Source of the DNA: an uncultured Collinsella sp.
Lineage (GTDB): Bacteria > Actinomycetota > Coriobacteriia > Coriobacteriales > Coriobacteriaceae
Assembly: GCA_900540945.1 (NCBI GenBank)
Contig: UQHQ01000004.1
Span: forward strand, 51,490-115,489
DNA length: 64,000 nucleotides
Direction: 5' to 3'
Positions 59,548-64,000 of the stretch are shown one piece after another. A program made the position numbers and the translations under genes. A model generated the notes under the pieces. It saw only the letters and a program-made list of their open reading frames with translations. It had not been told where the DNA came from and made no database searches. Numbering within the stretch: position 1 is the first letter of the stretch; each line of letters begins with the position of its first letter.

Positions 59548-60954
59548 ATGGCCGGTAACATGCAGGACAACTTCGACGAGAACGGCAATCCCATCCGCTG
59601 CTCCTTCTGCGGAAAAGAGCAGGGGCAGGTTCGCCGCCTTGTAAAGGGCCCGACCAACATCTTTATCTGCGACGAGTGCGTCGCCGCCTGCTCCGAGATC
59701 CTGGAGGAGTCACTGGCTTCGGACTTTATGGACGCTGCCCGCAACGGCAAGCTGCCGGGCTTCCTCAATGACCACGGCCAGGCTGCATCCCAGCCCGCCG
59801 TGGACCCCGAGTCCGAGGGCTTTGAGCTCGAGGACGACCGCCAGGTCATTACGCATGTGCCGACGCCGCATGAGATCTATGACGAGCTTTCGGCCTATGT
59901 CATGGGCCAGGAGGACGCCAAGCGCGCCATGTCGGTTGCCGTGTACAACCATTACCGCCGCGTGATCGAGGGCGGCGCTGCGCTTTCGGCCTTTGACGAC
60001 GGTTTGGACTCGCAGCTTGACGATGACATGGACGAGGTGGAGCTCGCCAAGTCCAATATTTTGCTGCTCGGTCCCACCGGTACCGGTAAGACCCTGCTGG
60101 CCCAGACGCTCGCACGCATCCTCGAGGTGCCGTTTGCCATCGCCGATGCCACCGCGCTCACCGAGGCCGGTTACGTGGGCGAGGACGTGGAGAACATCCT
60201 GCTCAAGCTCATCAACGCCGCCGATGGCGACATCGAGCGCGCGCAGGTGGGCATCATCTACGTCGATGAGATCGACAAGATCGCCCGCAAGGCCGAGAAC
60301 CTCTCCATTACCCGCGATGTCTCGGGCGAGGGCGTTCAGCAGGCGCTGCTTAAGATTCTTGAGGGTACGGTGGCAAGCGTTCCGCCCACTGGCGGCCGTA
60401 AGCATCCCCAGCAGGAACTGTTGCAGATTGACACGACCAATATCCTGTTTATCTGCGGTGGTGCCTTTGTGGGTCTGGACAAGATCATCGCCGATCGTGT
60501 GGGCAACAAGGGCGTGGGCTTTAACTCCGAGATCGCCGGCCCCACCTCGGTCGACGAGAACGACCTGCTGCGTCAGGTGCTCCCGCAGGACCTCAACGCC
60601 TTTGGCATGATCCCCGAGTTTGTGGGACGTACACCCGTCGTCACCCAGACGCAGGCGCTCGACGAGGACGACCTGGTGTCGATCCTGACCGAGCCCAAGA
60701 ACGCCGTGGTGCGTCAGTACCGCAAGATGTTCCAGCTCGAGGACGTTGAGCTTGAGTTTGAGGACGCCGCCCTGCACGAGATCGCCCGCATGGCGCTTGC
60801 CCGCAAGACCGGTGCCCGCGGCCTGCGCTCCATCTGCGAGGACGTGCTGCAGCAGACGATGTTCGACCTGCCCAGCGAGGAGGGCGTCGCCAAGGTCATC
60901 GTGACCGAAGCCTCCGTAAAGGGCGAAGAACAACCCCAGCGCATCTACGGCTAG
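59548..60954 (+). CDS. clpX: ATP-dependent Clp protease ATP-binding subunit
   Basis: A 468-residue AAA+ unfoldase delivering substrates to ClpP. The N-terminal zinc-binding domain has CSFCGKEQGQ...CDECVAAC. Walker A is LLGPTGTGKTLLAQTLA, Walker B is GIIYVDEIDKIA, and the arginine-finger and sensor regions GEGVQQALLKILEG and ALARKTGARGLRSI follow. A Glu/Asp-rich insert lies between the zinc domain and AAA+ domain and around residues 145-165. Confidence 0.96.
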   Translation: MAGNMQDNFDENGNPIRCSFCGKEQGQVRRLVKGPTNIFICDECVAACSEILEESLASDFMDAARNGKLPGFLNDHGQAASQPAVDPESEGFELEDDRQVITHVPTPHEIYDELSAYVMGQEDAKRAMSVAVYNHYRRVIEGGAALSAFDDGLDSQLDDDMDEVELAKSNILLLGPTGTGKTLLAQTLARILEVPFAIADATALTEAGYVGEDVENILLKLINAADGDIERAQVGIIYVDEIDKIARKAENLSITRDVSGEGVQQALLKILEGTVASVPPTGGRKHPQQELLQIDTTNILFICGGAFVGLDKIIADRVGNKGVGFNSEIAGPTSVDENDLLRQVLPQDLNAFGMIPEFVGRTPVVTQTQALDEDDLVSILTEPKNAVVRQYRKMFQLEDVELEFEDAALHEIARMALARKTGARGLRSICEDVLQQTMFDLPSEEGVAKVIVTEASVKGEEQPQRIYG

Positions 60955-60976
60955 ACCTGCCTAAAACGTGTTTGCA

Positions 60977-61014
60977 AATAGCCTCCGACCACCCGCGGTC
61001 GGAGGCTATTTTAT
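60977..61014 (+). terminator. Rho-independent terminator of clpPX
   Basis: AATAGCCTCCGACC and GGTCGGAGGCTATT form a perfect 14-bp stem around ACCCGC, ending in TTTTAT. Confidence 0.92.
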
Positions 61015-61105
61015 ATATACGCAATAACCCCAACTACCTGTGTTATTCTGTGTGTTTGTTTAAGCCTCGGCGAAGTCATATCAGACTGAAGTAATCGATA
61101 CCTAA

Positions 61106-61221
61106 GGGGAGGAATGTAGGCCCGATTTTCGTAGATTCCGCACGAGCCGAAGACCACTTAATGTGGTCTTCGTGCGAGCCCAGGACCTGACCGAGCGAAA
61201 ATCGGGCCTACATTCCTCCCC
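61106..61221. repeat. 116-bp palindromic element before valS
   Basis: Positions 61106-61131 and 61196-61221 are exact 26-bp inverted copies (starting GGGGAGGAATGTAGG). Between them is a 10-bp hairpin, CGAAGACCAC (61148-61157) with GTGGTCTTCG (61163-61172), loop TTAAT. It ends 20 bases before the valS start. There is no T-box signature and no T tract. Confidence 0.92.
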
Positions 61222-61241
61222 GGCGGGACAGGGAGAGATAT

Positions 61242-63698
61242 ATGGAAGAAATGCCCAAGAACTACGATCCGTCGACCAACGAGCCGGCGATCCTGCAGAA
61301 GTGGCTCGACGGCGGCTACTACAAGCGCCGTGAGGGCGTGGGCGACTGCACCGTCACCATTCCGCCTCCCAACGTGACCGGCAAGCTCCATATGGGTCAC
61401 GCCACCGACGACTCCATCCAGGACGCCATCATCCGCATGGCCCGCATGCGCGGCAAGTCCACGCGCTGGGTACTCGGCACCGATCACGCCGGTATCGCCA
61501 CACAGACCAAGGTCGACAAGAAACTCAAGAGCGAGGGCATCAGCCGTCTGGAAATCGGTCGCGATAAGTTTGTCGACGCCTGCTGGGATTGGACCCACGA
61601 GTACGGCGGCATCATCGTCGAGCAGATCAAGCGCATGGGCTGCTCCGTCGACTTCGACAACGAGCGCTTCACCATGGACGAGGACTACGCCCAGGCCGTG
61701 CGCAAGGTGTTTTGCGACTGGTACCACGACGGTCTGATCTACCGCGGCAAACGCATCGTCAACTGGTGCCCCAACTGCACCACCGCCATTTCGGACGACG
61801 AGGCCGAGTACAAGGACGAGAAGGGCCACCTGTGGCACCTGCGCTACCCGCTGACCGAGCCGGTCAACGGCCAGGACTACATCGTCGTCGCCACCACGCG
61901 CCCCGAGACCATGCTCGGCGACACGGGCGTCGCCGTCTCCCCGAAGGACCCCGAGAAGGCCGCCTTCGTGGGTAAGACCGTCAAGCTCCCCATCGTCGAC
62001 CGTGAGATCCCCATCTTTGAGGATTGGCACGTCGACGCCAACTTCGGTTCCGGCTTCGTTAAGGTCACCCCGGCCCACGACCCCAACGATTACGCCATGG
62101 GTCAGGCCCACGACCTGCCACAGATCAACATCTTCGACGAGCACGCGGTGGTCGTCGAGGGCTACGGCGAGTTTACCGGCATGAACCGCGACGAGTGCCG
62201 CGAGGCCGTCATCAAGTGGTTTGAGGAGCACGGCCTGCTCGATCACGTCGACGAACTCGATCACTCCGTCATGCACTGCTACCGTTGCGACTCCGCGCTG
62301 GAGCCGTGGCTGTCCGAGCAGTGGTTCGTGGCCGTCGATAAGCTCAAGGGGCCGGCGCTGGACGCCGTCAATTCCGGCAAGGTCACCTTCCACCCCGCGC
62401 GCTGGACGCAGACCTACGCCACCTGGATGGAGAACCTCAAGGACTGGTGCATCTCGCGTCAGCTTTGGTGGGGCCACCGTATCCCCGTGTTCTACTGCGA
62501 GGACTGCGGCTGGGAGGACGCTTTGACCGAGGACACCGACGTGTGCCCCAAGTGCGGCGGCCATCACGTGCATCAGGACGAGAACGTGCTGGACACCTGG
62601 TTCAGCTCGCAGCTGTGGACCTTCGCCACGCAGGGCTGGCCGCAAAAGCCGGAGCTGCTCGAGGGCCATCACCCCACGACGGCGCTCGTCACTGCGCGCG
62701 ACATCATCGCGCTGTGGGTCGCCCGCATGGTCATGAGCTCGCTGTACTTCTTGGACGAGGTGCCGTTTAAGGACGTTGTCATCTACCCGACGATCCTGGC
62801 CAAGGACGGCAGCCGCATGTCCAAGTCCAAGGGCAACGGCGTTGACCCCATGGACCTCATCGGCATGTACGGCGCCGACGCTATGCGCTTCAACCTGCTC
62901 ACGCTGTGCACAAACAACCAGGACGTCAAGTTCGACGCGAACATCGACAAGAAGACCAAGAAGCTTATCGACAGTCCGCGCACCGAGCAGGCCAAGTCGT
63001 TTGTGACCAAGATTTGGAACGCCAGCCGCTTCCTGCTTATGAACATGGAGGGCTACACGCCCGGCGAGCCCGTCGTGGAGACGCCGGCCGACGCCTGGAT
63101 GTTCAGCCGCCTGGCCAAGGCCGTCCAGATGGTCACCGAGGGTATCGAGAAGTACACCTTTGGCGACATGGCCCGCGGCGTGCAGCAGTTCTTCTGGAAC
63201 GAGGTCTGCGACTGGTACGTCGAGGTCACCAAGGCCCGCCTGAAGGGCGAGGGCCGTCTGCAGGCTCAGCGCAACCTGATTTTTGTGCTCGACACCTCCA
63301 TTCGCCTGATGCACCCGCTCATGCCGTTTGTCACCGAGGAGATTTGGGACAACATGCCGGCGAGCGTGCTCGACCTGGATGCCGAGGGCAACGTTGATCG
63401 CGCCGAGGCGCTCATGATCGCCAAGTGGCCCGAGCCTGCCGACTACGCCAAGTATGTCGACGAGGACGCCGAGCGCGCGTTTGAGCTGTGCCGCGCCGTC
63501 GTTTCCGCCGCCCGCGCCACGCGTTCGCGTTATCGCTTGAGCCCCAAGGCCGAGCTCGACGTGGTCGTGCGCGCCGGTGCCGAGGACATCGAGAAGCTCG
63601 AGAGCCTTCGCTCCACGATTGAGCCGCTGGCCAACACGGCTTCGCTGGTCATGGGTACCGACGTTGAGAAGCCGGCTGCGAGCATCGCTGTTCAGTAA
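61242..63698 (+). CDS. valS: Valyl-tRNA synthetase, cut short by an in-frame TAA
   Basis: Charges tRNA-Val. The class-I signatures are PPNVTGKLHMGHATD (HIGH type) and DGSRMSKSKGNG (KMSKS). The editing domain and zinc motifs (CEDCGWEDAL...CPKCGGHHVHQ) lie between. The frame stops at TAA 63696-63698 after 818 residues. The same frame continues without a shift into VEVFVVLEGKVDLSAEKARLEKE at 63699-63938, the normal C-terminal coiled-coil arm that binds tRNA. A single C-to-T change (CAA to TAA) would explain the stop. ATG 61242 is preceded by AGGGAGAG. Confidence 0.93.
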   Translation: MEEMPKNYDPSTNEPAILQKWLDGGYYKRREGVGDCTVTIPPPNVTGKLHMGHATDDSIQDAIIRMARMRGKSTRWVLGTDHAGIATQTKVDKKLKSEGISRLEIGRDKFVDACWDWTHEYGGIIVEQIKRMGCSVDFDNERFTMDEDYAQAVRKVFCDWYHDGLIYRGKRIVNWCPNCTTAISDDEAEYKDEKGHLWHLRYPLTEPVNGQDYIVVATTRPETMLGDTGVAVSPKDPEKAAFVGKTVKLPIVDREIPIFEDWHVDANFGSGFVKVTPAHDPNDYAMGQAHDLPQINIFDEHAVVVEGYGEFTGMNRDECREAVIKWFEEHGLLDHVDELDHSVMHCYRCDSALEPWLSEQWFVAVDKLKGPALDAVNSGKVTFHPARWTQTYATWMENLKDWCISRQLWWGHRIPVFYCEDCGWEDALTEDTDVCPKCGGHHVHQDENVLDTWFSSQLWTFATQGWPQKPELLEGHHPTTALVTARDIIALWVARMVMSSLYFLDEVPFKDVVIYPTILAKDGSRMSKSKGNGVDPMDLIGMYGADAMRFNLLTLCTNNQDVKFDANIDKKTKKLIDSPRTEQAKSFVTKIWNASRFLLMNMEGYTPGEPVVETPADAWMFSRLAKAVQMVTEGIEKYTFGDMARGVQQFFWNEVCDWYVEVTKARLKGEGRLQAQRNLIFVLDTSIRLMHPLMPFVTEEIWDNMPASVLDLDAEGNVDRAEALMIAKWPEPADYAKYVDEDAERAFELCRAVVSAARATRSRYRLSPKAELDVVVRAGAEDIEKLESLRSTIEPLANTASLVMGTDVEKPAASIAVQ

Positions 63699-63938
63699 GA
63701 TGGCGTCGAGGTCTTTGTGGTGCTTGAGGGCAAGGTTGACCTTTCGGCCGAGAAGGCTCGCCTGGAGAAGGAGATTGCCGCGGCCCAGAAGGAGCTGGCC
63801 GGCTGCGAGAAGACGCTCGCCAATGAGGGCTTTGTGGCCAAGGCCGCGCCCACGGTGGTCCAGAAGAAGAGGGACCGTGCAGCTGAGCTCAAGGAGATCC
63901 TGGCGGCGCTGACTGCTCAGGTTGCTGACTTCTCGTAG
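63699..63938 (+). pseudogene. Severed C-terminal arm of valS
   Basis: In the same frame as valS and ending at TAG 63936-63938. The 80 codons encode a coiled coil, LSAEKARLEKEIAAAQKELA...NEGFVAKAAPTVVQKKR, diagnostic of the ValS C-terminal arm. It has no ribosome-binding site of its own. The final 62 bases of the window show no gene. Confidence 0.9.
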
Positions 63939-64000
63939 ATCTTACTGAGGGGCGCGGCCCGACGCTTTGCTCGCTACTGCGGACAGTCCTGCGCAAGACG

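Noticed and set aside
61014..61241. A T-box riboswitch before valS
   Set aside because: No AGGGTGGNACCGCG-type box and no terminator between the palindrome and valS.
63696..63698. TAA in valS as programmed recoding (Sec or Pyl)
   Set aside because: Sec uses TGA and Pyl uses TAG; no recoding of TAA is known in this group.

Overview
The window is a high-GC chromosomal segment of an anaerobic actinobacterium, most consistent with the Coriobacteriia and probably a Collinsella-like gut species. The reasons are high GC with strong GC3 bias, a type-A RNase P RNA, many Mo- and Se-dependent anaerobic enzymes, and a complete Hyf-type formate hydrogenlyase. The genus is an inference from gene content; no 16S gene is present.

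Layout. 1-13.5 kb is mostly housekeeping: a cysteine-desulfidase-family fragment, a HAD phosphatase, rpsA, rnpB, a YigZ protein, an O-acetylhomoserine/methionine-lyase-type enzyme, an MFS exporter, xpt, a small GGQ release-factor paralogue, a lipid kinase and a ClC channel, then moeA and mogA/moaB. 13.7-17.2 kb is modABC for molybdate import; the permease carries an unusual extracytoplasmic N-terminal domain. 17.4-25.8 kb is a selenium-linked cluster: two YjiM-type double-cubane-cluster proteins (the first frameshifted), their YjiL-type ATPase activator, selD (itself a selenoprotein), yedF, a DUF3343 protein, a cysteine desulfurase and brnQ. 25.8-28.4 kb holds tRNA-Pro and tRNA-Gly, an AbiEi-like orphan and a RelB-PIN toxin-antitoxin pair. 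28.7-44.1 kb is one formate hydrogenlyase locus: a HydN-like ferredoxin, selenocysteine fdhF, hyfABCDEFGHI, a HycH-like gene, hycI and focA. 44.3-51.3 kb holds an orphan Mo-bisMGD oxidoreductase, selA, selB, tRNA-Sec, mobA and a second, Cys-rich DUF3343 protein. 51.5-57 kb holds gdhA and a three-subunit Mo hydroxylase. 57.3-64 kb holds tRNA-Leu, tig, clpP, clpX and valS, which is broken by an in-frame TAA.

How it works together. ModABC, MoeA, MogA/MoaB and MobA supply molybdenum and bis-MGD cofactor. SelD, SelA, SelB and tRNA-Sec insert selenocysteine into FdhF and into SelD itself. FdhF, the ferredoxins and the Hyf hydrogenase oxidise formate to CO2 and H2, with FocA moving formate and HycI/HycH maturing the hydrogenase. 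Nearly the whole supply chain for one selenomolybdoenzyme lies within about 40 kb.

The intergenic DNA is the least explained part. It holds at least three families of long, self-complementary elements whose arms differ between copies but stay complementary: family A (2 copies), B (2) and C (6). It also holds single long inverted repeats before valS and after the Mo hydroxylase, and a mutually exclusive hairpin pair upstream of the formate hydrogenlyase locus. Two coding lesions, a 1-nt deletion in the first double-cubane gene and an ochre codon in valS, are either real mutations or sequence errors.
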